64,000 bases of DNA from Clostridia bacterium (GCA_017618135.1 JAFZUV010000007.1:246360-310359), one strand, 5' to 3'; counted from the first letter of the stretch, positions 39,584 to 49,405 are shown. Numbers and translations are program-made. The notes: generated by a model from the letters alone, not told the origin.

Positions 39584-41608
39584 ATGCATAAAAACAAGGA
39601 TAAGAACTTGATCGATTATATGAGCGTTGATAAGGAAAATACAGAGCTGAGAGAGGCAGTTTCCGCTTTAACGGCGGACAATGCACGGTTGAACGCAGAA
39701 ATTAACAGGATGAAAAGTACCGTTTCCTGGAAGATTACATTGCCAATAAGAATAGTAAGATCTGCGATTAGCAGGGTTATGAGATTTGCAAGAAGATGCT
39801 TTCATATTTTGAGGTGTTTGACACCTACAAATATCAGAAAAGCGTTTAGGCTTATAAGAGTTGTTGGTATTAAACGCACCGTCAAAGCTGCCAGGTACAG
39901 GTTGTCTACAAATCTTTCAGACCCCTACATCAATTGGATGAGTAATAATGATCCAAGTTCCGCAGAGCTTGAAAAACAAAGACGCGAGCGCTTTGTAATC
40001 AATCCAAAAATAAGCATTTTAGTCCCTGTGTATAACACTCCTATAAACTTTTTTGAGGAACTTATCATAAGTATTGTTAATCAAACCTATAAGAATTGGG
40101 AATTATGTCTGGAGGACGGCAGCCCCGAAGCAAACGGTGAGATTGCTAAAATTTGTAAGAAGGATAAAAGAATCAAGTATAACTATACCGGCAATAATTT
40201 AGGGATTGCGGGCAACACAAATGAAGCACTTAAGCGGGCTACGGGTGATTATATTGCACTTTTGGACCATGATGATTTTTTGCCGCCAAATTGCCTGTAT
40301 GAAATTGTAAAGGCAATAAACGATGATCCTGATGTTGAGTTCATTTATACCGACGAAGATAAGTTTACTACACTGGACAAGCCGCGTTTTGACCCGCATT
40401 TTAAACCTGATTTTGCAATTGATACTCTGCGTGCGGTAAACTATATATGCCATTTCAGCGTTTTCAGGCGGGATATTATGGAAAAGCTTGGCGGCGAAAG
40501 AATGGAATATGACGGTGCACAGGATTATGATTTGATAATTCGTATGGCGGAAATAGCGCACAATATAAAGCACATACCGAAAATTTTATACCATTGGCGA
40601 GTCCACGATAATTCGACATCAAAAGCTGATTCTGAAGCAAAGCCGTATGCCTTTGAAGCGGGAATAAAGGTCTTACAAGATCATTTGAAGCGCATTGGAA
40701 TTGACGGTACTGTGTCTCACGGTGCAACACTTGGAACATACCGGATTGATTATAAGGTTGTCGGCAGTCCGAAAGTCACAATACTTATTCCGAACTATAA
40801 TGAAGCGGATACGCTTAAGGTCTGTGTTGATTCCATTCTTAAACTTACTACCTATAAAAACTATGAGATTGCGATAATTGAAAATAACAGTACTGAAAAT
40901 TCGATATTTGATTATTATGACGAACTTGAAAAAAATGACCGTATTAAGGTATTAAGATATCCAGATAATGGATTTAATTATTCGCGCATTATAAATTTCG
41001 GAATTAAGAATACTGACGGTGAATACATCGTTCAATTAAATAACGATACTGAGCTTCTCACGCCTGATTGGCTTGAAAAAATGGTCGGAATGTGTCAGCG
41101 TGAGGATGTTGGATGTGTAGGTGTTAAGTTGTATTATCCCGATAATACCATTCAGCACGCGGGAGTTATTTTAGGTATGGGAGGCATTGCCGGACATCTG
41201 TTTAAAGGACTGGATAGAAATCAGCATGGCTATTTTTCACGAGACAGTCATATTCAGAATATGACTGTCGTAACCGCGGCTTGTATGATGTCAAAACGCT
41301 CGGTTTATGAACAGGTGGGCTTTATGGATGAAAAGCTTGCCGTAGCTTTTAACGATGTTGATTTTTGCATGAAGGTTATTTCTTCAGGAAAACTGATAAT
41401 ATACAATCCGTTTGTCGAATTCATACATTATGAATCTAAATCGCGTGGATTTGAAGACACTCCCGAAAAGGTAAAGCGTTTTAACGGCGAAATCTCATTT
41501 TTCCAAAAGAGGTGGAAGAGTGAACTTAAATCCGGAGATAAGTATTACAATATGAACTTTCGTTTAGATAACGATCAGTATGCGATAAAAGAAGAAAAAG
41601 TAGAATAA
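39584..41608 (+). CDS. Two-domain family 2 glycosyltransferase
   Basis: 674 residues, soluble. A predicted coiled coil (about 15-45) is followed by a basic linker and two GT-A domains. Domain 1 (about 145-380): ISILVPVYNTP, DGSPEANGE, NLGIAGNTNEALK and the metal motif DHDD. Domain 2 (about 400-650): VTILIPNYNEADTL, ENNSTENS, NYSRIINFGIK and NNDTELL as metal-motif equivalent. Such dual GT2 enzymes, often rhamnosyl- or galactosyl-type, build surface polysaccharides at the inner membrane face. Sugar specificity cannot be read. First gene of the operon. Confidence 0.88.
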   Translation: MHKNKDKNLIDYMSVDKENTELREAVSALTADNARLNAEINRMKSTVSWKITLPIRIVRSAISRVMRFARRCFHILRCLTPTNIRKAFRLIRVVGIKRTVKAARYRLSTNLSDPYINWMSNNDPSSAELEKQRRERFVINPKISILVPVYNTPINFFEELIISIVNQTYKNWELCLEDGSPEANGEIAKICKKDKRIKYNYTGNNLGIAGNTNEALKRATGDYIALLDHDDFLPPNCLYEIVKAINDDPDVEFIYTDEDKFTTLDKPRFDPHFKPDFAIDTLRAVNYICHFSVFRRDIMEKLGGERMEYDGAQDYDLIIRMAEIAHNIKHIPKILYHWRVHDNSTSKADSEAKPYAFEAGIKVLQDHLKRIGIDGTVSHGATLGTYRIDYKVVGSPKVTILIPNYNEADTLKVCVDSILKLTTYKNYEIAIIENNSTENSIFDYYDELEKNDRIKVLRYPDNGFNYSRIINFGIKNTDGEYIVQLNNDTELLTPDWLEKMVGMCQREDVGCVGVKLYYPDNTIQHAGVILGMGGIAGHLFKGLDRNQHGYFSRDSHIQNMTVVTAACMMSKRSVYEQVGFMDEKLAVAFNDVDFCMKVISSGKLIIYNPFVEFIHYESKSRGFEDTPEKVKRFNGEISFFQKRWKSELKSGDKYYNMNFRLDNDQYAIKEEKVE

Positions 41609-41627
41609 TGTTTTGTGAGGATATGTA

Positions 41628-43895
41628 ATGCAGTTTTTGAAAGATAATTTGGTAATGGGCGCCGAAAAATACAGATATATGTTTTTCGGCTTTTTTATTG
41701 CGGTAATTATTATTTTTTCATATAAGTTCATAGCATCATATCGTATGGAACTAAAAAAGAATAACAAACTCCTTGCAAACATTTCAAAACTTTTTGAAAA
41801 TAAGTATTTGAGAATACTTTTTTCAGTTTCATTGCCTCTTGCGGTAGAAATGATTGTCTTTAAGAACTATAGGTTGTTATTCAACATTGATTCATATTAC
41901 AGACTGTTTTACTGCTACGGCTTTATCGGTATGCTTTACCTATTTAAATTTTTATCTCGCTTTTCCGATAAGTTTAGAGCGGCTTTGAGTTTTATTGTAA
42001 AACACAGATACTCAATAGCTCTGATTGTGTTTGCCCTGTTTGTCATATTTAAAATCAATTTTTCCTCGATAGGTATGTGGGATGCATATGTGAGAGAAGG
42101 AAAATCATCTACACTTTTCGGAACCCCACGGTCTATTCGCTCGGACGAATGGCTTGTGGGCTCGCCTTTTACTTTATCACAGCAATATAACAACTATAGT
42201 CTTGTAAACGATAATTTGGCGCTTGGCAATAACGATATGAATTTGTTCAGGACTCCTGTTATAGATTTCTCTTTGCCGATGCGCGTTATGTATTGGGGCT
42301 TTTTCATTTTCGGAAATGAAATGGGTTTTGCCTGGCTTTGGTCATTTAAGCTTATAGCATTGTTTATGATTTCGTTTGAACTCGGCATGATGATTACCGG
42401 AAAGGATAAAAGCGTATCCCTTTTGTGTGCGTTTTGGATAACCTTTTCACCGATTATTATGTGGTGGTCAATTAGCGAACAATTTCTCTTTGGCATAGGT
42501 GTTATTGTTTTGTTCCATACCTATGTTGCAAATCCGGATTTAACGCTTGCCAAAAAAATTCTTATAGCGTATGCTATGTGCATATGCTTGTGTAATTTTG
42601 CATATGCGATATATCCCGCGTGGCAAATACCTTTTGCATATCTGATACTTGCTTTTGTAATCACCGACTCGGTTCGGTATCACAAAAATCTTAAGAAAAA
42701 AGATTATATTATTATGTCGTCAACTTTGATGGCGGCATTGGCGTTCATCGCATATTTCATAGTGACATCGCTTCCGAGCATAAACGCTCTGTTAAGCACC
42801 AAATATCCGGGTACTCGCGACATTACAGGCGGCGATTATGACTTAAAGAGATTGTTCAATTATTATTCAAATTTATTTACACCTTTTTTAAAGTTTTCAA
42901 AAAAATTTCCAAACCCATCCGAAATCTCCGCGGTTATTTGTCCGACGATTTCCGTATTTCTTATCATTGCTTTAGGTGCGTTCGCGGTAATTAAGGAAAA
43001 AAGAATAAAGAAATATATTAAGGATAGTAAGAATTGGTATTTGTTTTCTGTACTTGCTGTGATTTCTTATTTTGCTTTATGGCTAATGTTGCCTTGGAAC
43101 AGGATATTGAGAAAAGTTACATTGATGTATTTTTCTCCGGAAATAAGAACTGAAACTATCGCTCAAATTGCTTTTTTGATATTGATTATTATTCTTGCCG
43201 GCAAAATCTTTAACCGAAAAAGGCCGTTATTAAATAAGTGTGCTGCTTTTTTCGTATCTGTCGGGTTATCCGTTTTTGCGTATTTCATGGTTGCTAAGAG
43301 TAATTTCAGCGGATTATTTACCGGACTTATGTTTTTAGTTCTTGTGAGCATGATTTTTATAATGAACTATACTTTTCTTTCGGCTAATAAAAAGGCATTT
43401 ATATTTACAATGATTATCATTTGCATCATTACAGGCGCAACGGTTAACCCTGTGTGCTCGGGTACGGCAGTTATAAATGAAACAAAGATTGCAAAAGCAG
43501 CAGTAAGTATAGCTGAGAACGATACCGGAACAATTTGGGCGGGTGAGACTCAGGCAAATGCGCAATATCTGTTGGCAAACGGAATAAAAGTGATAAACGG
43601 CGTAAATGAGTATCCTAATTATGCTTGGATTGATAAATTAGATCCTGAACATAAGTATGAAGAGGTATGGGACAGATACGCTCATATATTGATTTCTCCG
43701 TCTGAAGGTGAGAAATTTGAGTTGCTTGGCGGAGATATTTATATAATGCACTTATCATATGATGACTTTAAAAGCCTTGGTATCAAGTATTTTTATTCAT
43801 ATAATAAATACGATGCAAATGTGATGAAAACATATATGATGTCGTGTGTTTATTCGGATGATTTATCCGGTCAGTATATTTACAAAATCGAATAG
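41628..43895 (+). CDS. Large polytopic membrane protein, GT-C-like (DUF7657-type)
   Basis: 755 residues, about 13 membrane helices and a C-terminal soluble part. The first loop has GTPRSIRSDEWLVGSPFTLSQ, a motif typical of a Clostridia membrane family next to cell-surface glycosyltransferases, where an Asp/Glu in the first outer loop suits a polyprenyl-phosphate-sugar transferase. Activity is not proven. It lies 19 bases after the GT2 gene and 17 before the next GT. Confidence 0.7.
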   Translation: MQFLKDNLVMGAEKYRYMFFGFFIAVIIIFSYKFIASYRMELKKNNKLLANISKLFENKYLRILFSVSLPLAVEMIVFKNYRLLFNIDSYYRLFYCYGFIGMLYLFKFLSRFSDKFRAALSFIVKHRYSIALIVFALFVIFKINFSSIGMWDAYVREGKSSTLFGTPRSIRSDEWLVGSPFTLSQQYNNYSLVNDNLALGNNDMNLFRTPVIDFSLPMRVMYWGFFIFGNEMGFAWLWSFKLIALFMISFELGMMITGKDKSVSLLCAFWITFSPIIMWWSISEQFLFGIGVIVLFHTYVANPDLTLAKKILIAYAMCICLCNFAYAIYPAWQIPFAYLILAFVITDSVRYHKNLKKKDYIIMSSTLMAALAFIAYFIVTSLPSINALLSTKYPGTRDITGGDYDLKRLFNYYSNLFTPFLKFSKKFPNPSEISAVICPTISVFLIIALGAFAVIKEKRIKKYIKDSKNWYLFSVLAVISYFALWLMLPWNRILRKVTLMYFSPEIRTETIAQIAFLILIIILAGKIFNRKRPLLNKCAAFFVSVGLSVFAYFMVAKSNFSGLFTGLMFLVLVSMIFIMNYTFLSANKKAFIFTMIIICIITGATVNPVCSGTAVINETKIAKAAVSIAENDTGTIWAGETQANAQYLLANGIKVINGVNEYPNYAWIDKLDPEHKYEEVWDRYAHILISPSEGEKFELLGGDIYIMHLSYDDFKSLGIKYFYSYNKYDANVMKTYMMSCVYSDDLSGQYIYKIE

Positions 43896-43912
43896 AAATT
43901 AATAGGGGACAT

Positions 43913-44620
43913 ATGAAAACACTAATTATTATACCTGCGTTTAATGAGGAATCTTGCATACTTAAAACCGTAAATGATGTTCTTGAGCATAACAAGAAAT
44001 ATGCAACCGATTACGATGTCATTGTGATAAATGACGGTTCTACAGACTGCACAGAAAAGGTTTTGACTGATAATGATATACCTCATATCTGTTTGATTCA
44101 GAATCTTGGTATCGGCGGCGCGGTTCAGACAGGATACAAATATGCTTTGATGAATAATTATGATGTCGCAATACAATTTGACGGCGACGGCCAGCACGAT
44201 ATATCTTATGCAAAAGACTTGATTGACGAAATTAATAACGGTGCCGATATGGCTATTGGTTCTCGCTTTGTAAGCAATGAACAATCCGGATTTAAGTCAT
44301 CCGCGGCAAGGCGTGTAGGTATTAAGATTATTTCTTTATTTATAAAGCTTTTTACAGGTAAAAGAGTTTATGACCCTACTTCCGGATTCAGGGCGTGTAA
44401 CAAAACCCTTATCAAACTGTTTTCAAAAAGCTATCCCACAGAATATCCCGAGCCGGTATCGGAGGTTACAGTGTTAAAGCATAAATTGAAAATTTCTGAA
44501 ATACCGGCTAATATGTACGAACGGCAGGGCGGAAAATCTTCAATACATGCCTGGAAAAATGTTTATTATATGATAAATGTAACACTGGCTATGCTTGCGG
44601 AAAGTCTAAAGAGGTATTGA
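43913..44620 (+). CDS. Polyprenyl-phosphate glycosyltransferase (DPM1-like GT2)
   Basis: 235 residues without C-terminal membrane helices. Seen: IIPAFNEESCILKTV, VINDGSTDCTEK, NLGIGGAVQTGYKYA, the metal motif FDGDGQHD, GSRF, and YDPTSGFRACNKTL. It should load a sugar onto undecaprenyl phosphate. The next gene encodes a DUF2304 protein, the common membrane partner of this enzyme type, and the GT-C-like protein upstream would be the consumer of the lipid-linked sugar. Confidence 0.88.
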   Translation: MKTLIIIPAFNEESCILKTVNDVLEHNKKYATDYDVIVINDGSTDCTEKVLTDNDIPHICLIQNLGIGGAVQTGYKYALMNNYDVAIQFDGDGQHDISYAKDLIDEINNGADMAIGSRFVSNEQSGFKSSAARRVGIKIISLFIKLFTGKRVYDPTSGFRACNKTLIKLFSKSYPTEYPEPVSEVTVLKHKLKISEIPANMYERQGGKSSIHAWKNVYYMINVTLAMLAESLKRY

Positions 44621-44621
44621 A

Positions 44622-44972
44622 ATGTCACTGAATTTAAAAATATTGTCGCTTGTTTTTGTGCTGGTTATGACTGTTGGGATATTACTTATTGTAAGAAAAG
44701 GTAAGATGTCTCTTAAGTATTCTATCGTATGGTATGCTTGCCTTTTTGTTCTAACGCTTTTCATTCTTTTTCCTGATGTACTCGTATGGGTTACGAAGAT
44801 TTTCGGCATACAGGTTTCTTCAAACTTTGTGCTTGTTTTTTTGATTGCAACGCTATTTATAATTTGCATTTCTCTTACAATCATTGTATCGGACCAGAAT
44901 GAAAAAATCAGGGATTTGATTCAAGAAATCAGTATTTTAAAGAATAATGACGACTTTTTAAAAAAACAATAA
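44622..44972 (+). CDS. DUF2304 membrane protein
   Basis: 116 residues with three helices (LSLVFVLVMTVGILLIVRKG, SIVWYACLFVLTLFILFP, FVLVFLIATLFIICISLTI) and a coiled-coil tail; the fixed RKGKMSLKYSIVWY block is typical of DUF2304. Begins one base after the glycosyltransferase stop. DUF2304 proteins are thought to anchor or assist the adjacent polyprenyl-phosphate glycosyltransferase. Last gene of the operon. Confidence 0.85.
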   Translation: MSLNLKILSLVFVLVMTVGILLIVRKGKMSLKYSIVWYACLFVLTLFILFPDVLVWVTKIFGIQVSSNFVLVFLIATLFIICISLTIIVSDQNEKIRDLIQEISILKNNDDFLKKQ

Positions 44973-44980
44973 TTTACTGC

Positions 44981-45017
44981 ATAATAAGACCTCCGGTTTT
45001 GCCGGAGGTCTTATTAT
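44981..45017 (+). terminator. Terminator of the polysaccharide operon
   Basis: A perfect 16-bp stem ATAATAAGACCTCCGG with its complement around TTTTG. A second hairpin, TGTATAAACAGG / ACTTGTTTATACA-type, follows at 45016-45050. Confidence 0.8.
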
Positions 45018-45084
45018 GTATAAACAGGTATTTTAATACTTGTTTATACATACTCTATTACAGGCGAAAAGGGGTGTTTGTATT

Positions 45085-45792
45085 GTGGATACATTAGATA
45101 AACTGAAAAAAGAAATTATGATAGTTTTTGTAATATGTCTCATCGCCGGTTTTGGTTATATACGAGAGGCAATTATACCAACTTCCGCAATACCGGAAAA
45201 CTTCAAAACAGTGATAATAGACCCGGGTCACGGCGGTTTTGACGGCGGTGCCGGTGCGGCTGATGGTACCCTTGAAAAGGATATCAATCTTCAAATATCG
45301 CTGAAAACCCGTGATTTTCTGTCATTCTACGGCTACAATGTTATAATGACTCGCACAGATGATACCGGTACGGAGGATGATTCATCTGCAAGTATATCTT
45401 TGCGGAAAAAAAGTGATCTTAAAAACCGTTTGGAGCTTATGGGTGAATATGTTGACTCTGTGTATGTAAGTATACACCTGAATAAATTTACAACATCATC
45501 CGTAAGTGGTGCGCAGGTGTTTTATTCCCCCGGTTTCAGCGAAGCAAAACAGCTTGGCGAGCACATTCAAGGTACAATAATATCGCTTTTACAACCTTTT
45601 AATCACCGTACGGTTAAAATGGGTAGCGACAGCACATATTTACTTAAAAATGCTACGATTCCCGCAGTGATAGTCGAGTGCGGTTTTTTAAGCAATCAAG
45701 ATGAGCTTAATAAACTTAAAGATAACAATTATCAGAATGATTTGGCATTTTGCATTGCTTCAGGTGTTACAAAATACTATTTGGGGCAATAA
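45085..45792 (+). CDS. N-acetylmuramoyl-L-alanine amidase (Amidase_3, CwlD-like)
   Basis: 235 residues from GTG 45085 (AAAAGGGG upstream). One N-terminal membrane helix or uncleaved signal (IMIVFVICLIAGFGYI), then a zinc amidase domain: VIIDPGHGGFDGGAGAADG (His ligand), TLEKDINL (Glu ligand), SIHLN (second His) and VECGFLSN (catalytic Glu). Length and domain order are those of CwlD, which makes muramic-delta-lactam in spores, but a vegetative role is equally possible. Confidence 0.88.
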   Translation: MDTLDKLKKEIMIVFVICLIAGFGYIREAIIPTSAIPENFKTVIIDPGHGGFDGGAGAADGTLEKDINLQISLKTRDFLSFYGYNVIMTRTDDTGTEDDSSASISLRKKSDLKNRLELMGEYVDSVYVSIHLNKFTTSSVSGAQVFYSPGFSEAKQLGEHIQGTIISLLQPFNHRTVKMGSDSTYLLKNATIPAVIVECGFLSNQDELNKLKDNNYQNDLAFCIASGVTKYYLGQ

Positions 45793-45794
45793 TC

Positions 45795-45823
45795 TTGACA
45801 TCCATTACCTCCTAACTTATAAT
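45795..45823 (+). promoter_or_regulatory. Consensus promoter of the exporter gene
   Basis: TTGACA at 45795-45800 and TATAAT at 45818-45823 with a 17-bp spacer, perfect consensus, just before the ABC exporter. Confidence 0.92.
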
Positions 45824-45852
45824 GTAAAATATTCTATGGGAGGTATCGACTT

Positions 45853-47778
45853 ATGAAAAGGACAAAATATACCGGCATAAACAAGCTTTTTAAAAGCGAT
45901 GCTTTGCAGGTTCTTATAAATAAGATTTATGACGGTACTTTTTCCGAATTCATTGACGATTGGAAATGGATTTTCAGTTTTTCTAAGAGGTATAAAGTAA
46001 TCATACTGTTTTATACACTGGTGGGTATTTTTACTTCAACCTTGTCGCTCGGTGCCGCGTGGCTTAGTAAAATTCTTATAAACATAATTGTGGGCAAGCA
46101 GGTCGACAGAGTTTGGCTTTTACTTGGTTCAATGATTGGTATGACGGTCTTTTCGCTCATATTCTCAAGTATAAGCAGCCGTATTTTTACGAGAATATCA
46201 ATTTATGTTAATAATGATATTCAGGCGGAGATTTTTGATCGTATTATTGATGCAAGGTGGAAGGAATTAAGCAAATACCCGAGCGGTGATTTGCTTAATC
46301 GGTTCAACAACGATGTCAGTACAATATCCGGTAATGCGATAGGGTGGATACCTAATCTGATCATCAATATTTACACATTTATAATCACATTTTTTGCACT
46401 TTTCAAAACCGATCCTACCATGGCGTGGATAGCATTTCTTTCAGCGCCCTTCTTACTTGCAATGAGTAGGTATATACTGCGTAAAATGAAAGAATACCGT
46501 AAGCGCGTTTTGGAGCTTAATTCTAAAATGATGAGTTTTGAGGTTGAAACCTTTTACAACTTTGATATGATAAAGTCATTCGGTATATTCGGTCATTATT
46601 CAAAAAAATTGCGTGAGTGGCAGAAGCTTTTTAAGAATTTCAGCCTTGATTATAATAAATTTGAAATTAAATCAAAAATACTTCTCACTCTTGTTTCAAC
46701 ACTTGTTTCGCTCGCGGCTTTCGGATACTGTCTTTACAGGCTTTGGACCGGTCAAATACAGTATGGTGATATGACATTCTTTTTACAGCAGAGATCTGCA
46801 TTGTCGGGCAGGTTCAACAGCCTTGTCGGTACAATTCCCGGTATGCTCAATTCCGCAGTTTCCGCACACAGAGTCAGAGAACTTATCGATTTACCACGTG
46901 AAACGCATAATATTGAATCTTATGAAGCATTAAAAAAATATGCTGATACCGGTATCACAGTTAAATTCAACGAAGTATCTTTTCGATATGACGATAAATC
47001 TGACATAAACATATATGAGGACGCTGACTTTGTTGCTCGACCCGGTGAAATTGTGGCGGTGATTGCAGCTTCGGGAGGCGGAAAGACAACCTTTATGAGA
47101 TTGCTGCTCGGTATGCTTGATGCGGAAAGCGGAAGTGTAACGCTATCCGGTGGCGATGAAGCTATGTTGCCGGTCAATGCCGATCTCAGAAATTTCTTTT
47201 CGTATGTGCCGCAAGGGAACACAGTGCTTTCGGGTACGGTGGCTGAGAATATGAGAATGGTTAAAAATGACGCCACGGATGAGGAAATAATCGGCGCACT
47301 CAAAACCGCTTGCGCATACGATTTTGTATCCAAACTTGAAGGTGGAATAAACGGTAAATTGGGCGAGCGTGGAAGAGGAATATCCGAGGGGCAGGCACAG
47401 CGTATTTCAATAGCCCGCGCAATTCTTCGCAATTCGCCTATATTACTCCTCGATGAGGCTACAAGTGCGCTTGATGTGGAAACAGAGGAGCAAGTGCTTA
47501 AAAATATTATTAAAGCGCAACCCAACAGGGTAATTATCGTTTCTACACATCGACCGAGTGCGCTTAAGCTTTGCAGTCGCATTTACCGTATTTCGGACGG
47601 CGGGTTTAAATCGGTGGACTTTGACGAGGCGGCAAAGCTTATCTGGCAATATGCCGATATGCCTGTCTCACCCGAAAAAACGATAGTGTCTCCAATAGCA
47701 AATGATATTCCGATTTCACAGATTGATCAAATTGATATACTTCCAAACAGTACAAACCAAGGATGGTGGAACGAATGA
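45853..47778 (+). CDS. ABC exporter (fused permease and ATPase) of the putative peptide system
   Basis: 641 residues. Six-helix type I exporter domain (about 30-345) and a nucleotide-binding domain (about 375-610). Walker A reads AASGGGKTT (about 404-412), where the first Gly is Ala; the signature reads ISEGQAQR (usual LSGGQ); Walker B ILLLDEATSALD and the H-loop STHRPS are normal. GGGAGGT before the ATG. No N-terminal C39 peptidase domain, so cargo would be matured by another protease, possibly the S26-type one at 49.7 kb. Its stop overlaps the acyltransferase start (ATGA). A non-peptide cargo cannot be excluded. Confidence 0.88.
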   Translation: MKRTKYTGINKLFKSDALQVLINKIYDGTFSEFIDDWKWIFSFSKRYKVIILFYTLVGIFTSTLSLGAAWLSKILINIIVGKQVDRVWLLLGSMIGMTVFSLIFSSISSRIFTRISIYVNNDIQAEIFDRIIDARWKELSKYPSGDLLNRFNNDVSTISGNAIGWIPNLIINIYTFIITFFALFKTDPTMAWIAFLSAPFLLAMSRYILRKMKEYRKRVLELNSKMMSFEVETFYNFDMIKSFGIFGHYSKKLREWQKLFKNFSLDYNKFEIKSKILLTLVSTLVSLAAFGYCLYRLWTGQIQYGDMTFFLQQRSALSGRFNSLVGTIPGMLNSAVSAHRVRELIDLPRETHNIESYEALKKYADTGITVKFNEVSFRYDDKSDINIYEDADFVARPGEIVAVIAASGGGKTTFMRLLLGMLDAESGSVTLSGGDEAMLPVNADLRNFFSYVPQGNTVLSGTVAENMRMVKNDATDEEIIGALKTACAYDFVSKLEGGINGKLGERGRGISEGQAQRISIARAILRNSPILLLDEATSALDVETEEQVLKNIIKAQPNRVIIVSTHRPSALKLCSRIYRISDGGFKSVDFDEAAKLIWQYADMPVSPEKTIVSPIANDIPISQIDQIDILPNSTNQGWWNE

Positions 47779-48854
47779 GTGAAAAAATTTTATCGGCCTT
47801 TTATGATGATGAAAGTAAAAACTATCATTCCAGGACTGATATATTAAGATTTTTGCTTGTTCCGTTTATGTTCTTTGTGCTTTTAGGCTTCCCCGGGAAA
47901 TACGGCGGCTATATATCAACATACAGTAACTTTGTGGCTCAAGCGTTTTTTATCCTTTACGGCTTTTTCACCCTCGTTCCCGATAAGGACAAGCGCAATA
48001 AGAAATTAAAAAAGGCATTTAAGCGCTCATTTAAATTTTTTGCTATTATGCTTCTAAGCTATCTGGCATTAAACATATTATATATTGCATATTTTAATGC
48101 ACTGCCCAGCCTGTTAAGTGCAGAGTTTTTGCGCAAGCGCACATTTTTTGATTTTTTAGTGCTTAACATCTGGCCGTTACCCGTAGGAAATAGTATTTGG
48201 TTTATTCAAAGCCTTGTATATGCGTATGCTTTCTTTCTGATTGCCGAAAAAATAAAACTGGATAAACTATATATCCCGATTTTGATAATACTTATAATAT
48301 TTACACTTCTTACAGGAGAGCTTGCGGCATTTTTCGGTTTCCCGCATTTCGGATACTCTTATATCCCTGCCGGCGCATTTACACGCGCGATACCCTATAT
48401 GCTTATAGGGATGCTTATCAGGAAAATGGTTGATATACTTTCTAAAATACCACAGTTTATCTATTTGATTTTGTTTATAGTAGGTCTTTTGGCGGCGATT
48501 GCGGAGATTGAAGTTCTAAACAGAATAGGTAAACTTGCCTACACAGGGCACACCGTAGGCTTCGGCATAATGGCGATATCCCTTTGCTGCTTTGCAATAA
48601 GCCGGCCGGTAATCAAAAAGAACTTTTTAAGCTACCACGGCAGAAGCTATTCAAAAAGAATGTATGCTTTTTGCCAGCCTGCTTTCTTCCTTTGCTGGAT
48701 ATTTACAGCCCTTATAAATCCTGCCTTTGTGGGCATTGTGCGAGCATACGGCAGTATAATATCATTTGCATTGAGCTTTCTTATAACATTTATTATAGGT
48801 ATTGTAAGATATGCAATAGTTGTAGAAAAAAGCAAAAAGGAAAAATTACATTAA
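47775..48854 (+). CDS. Acyltransferase-3-type membrane protein
   Basis: 359 residues, ten predicted helices, from ATG 47775 in an ATGA overlap with the exporter. The topology and the block NSIWFIQSLVYAYAFFLIAEK recall the OafA/YrhL acyltransferase-3 family that moves acyl groups across the membrane onto sugars or small molecules. The catalytic N-terminal His of that family is less clear here (RTDILRFLLVPFMFF), so it could be a relative without that chemistry. Coupling with the exporter suggests they act on the same product. Confidence 0.65.
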   Translation: MSEKILSAFYDDESKNYHSRTDILRFLLVPFMFFVLLGFPGKYGGYISTYSNFVAQAFFILYGFFTLVPDKDKRNKKLKKAFKRSFKFFAIMLLSYLALNILYIAYFNALPSLLSAEFLRKRTFFDFLVLNIWPLPVGNSIWFIQSLVYAYAFFLIAEKIKLDKLYIPILIILIIFTLLTGELAAFFGFPHFGYSYIPAGAFTRAIPYMLIGMLIRKMVDILSKIPQFIYLILFIVGLLAAIAEIEVLNRIGKLAYTGHTVGFGIMAISLCCFAISRPVIKKNFLSYHGRSYSKRMYAFCQPAFFLCWIFTALINPAFVGIVRAYGSIISFALSFLITFIIGIVRYAIVVEKSKKEKLH

Positions 48855-48902
48855 AAAAATATTATTTAGCACAAAATTACATAATTTGGCATAAAAAAAG
48901 TG

Positions 48903-48931
48903 TTGACATTATGATATATTTGTGTTATAAG
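48903..48931 (+). promoter_or_regulatory. Promoter of the candidate precursor gene
   Basis: TTGACA at 48903-48908 and TATAAG at 48926-48931 with a 17-bp spacer. Confidence 0.85.
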
Positions 48932-48967
48932 TAATATATACTAATTTACATATGAGGGGATTATACG

Positions 48968-49360
48968 ATGAAAAGACTAACAAATCCAGAATTAAAAGTT
49001 ATTCGTTTCGCAAGTGAAGATGTAATTGCTACAAGCCTTTATTACGCACCTTCTGCTGCGTTTAATGCTATCAACGGCACAAGCTTTACAAGCGATTTTG
49101 TTGAGTTTGAAGGTTCTATGACAAGTTATGACCCTGCCGCAGGCGGTTATTCCGTATCAAACATATATAATGTAAAAGCCGCAAACAATGATGATATAGA
49201 TGGGTTGAAGTCCGGCGGTAGCTGGGTTGTTCCCGGAGTTGGCATTACTATAGATATGTCAAGTATGGCTCCTGTTGCACGACAGTCATATAATGCATAT
49301 TCATATGAAGGTGGTTTATATACCAACGGTGTAACATATTACGACACATATTGGCAGTAA
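48968..49360 (+). CDS. Candidate RiPP precursor or maturation substrate
   Basis: 130 residues, GAGGGG ribosome site. Leader-like start MKRLTNPELKVIRFASEDVI followed by ATS; short 'E-V-x-F-x-x-E-D-V-I-x-T-S' starts recur in small Clostridia peptides near maturation genes. The rest has no membrane helix or enzyme motif, is poor in Lys/Arg and Cys-free, and becomes very rich in Tyr, Ser, Gly and Asn toward the end (SYNAYSYEGG, TNGVTYYDTYWQ). It has its own strong promoter and a terminator directly after, the classic arrangement for abundant precursor and scarce enzymes. Product structure unknown. Confidence 0.7.
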   Translation: MKRLTNPELKVIRFASEDVIATSLYYAPSAAFNAINGTSFTSDFVEFEGSMTSYDPAAGGYSVSNIYNVKAANNDDIDGLKSGGSWVVPGVGITIDMSSMAPVARQSYNAYSYEGGLYTNGVTYYDTYWQ

Positions 49361-49373
49361 TAATCTATAAAGC

Positions 49374-49405
49374 AACCTCCCCTGTTTTTCAGGGGAGGTT
49401 TTTTG
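49374..49405 (+). terminator. Terminator/attenuator after the precursor gene
   Basis: AACCTCCCCTG pairs with CAGGGGAGGTT, then TTTTTG. It separates the precursor from the processing genes. Confidence 0.9.
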
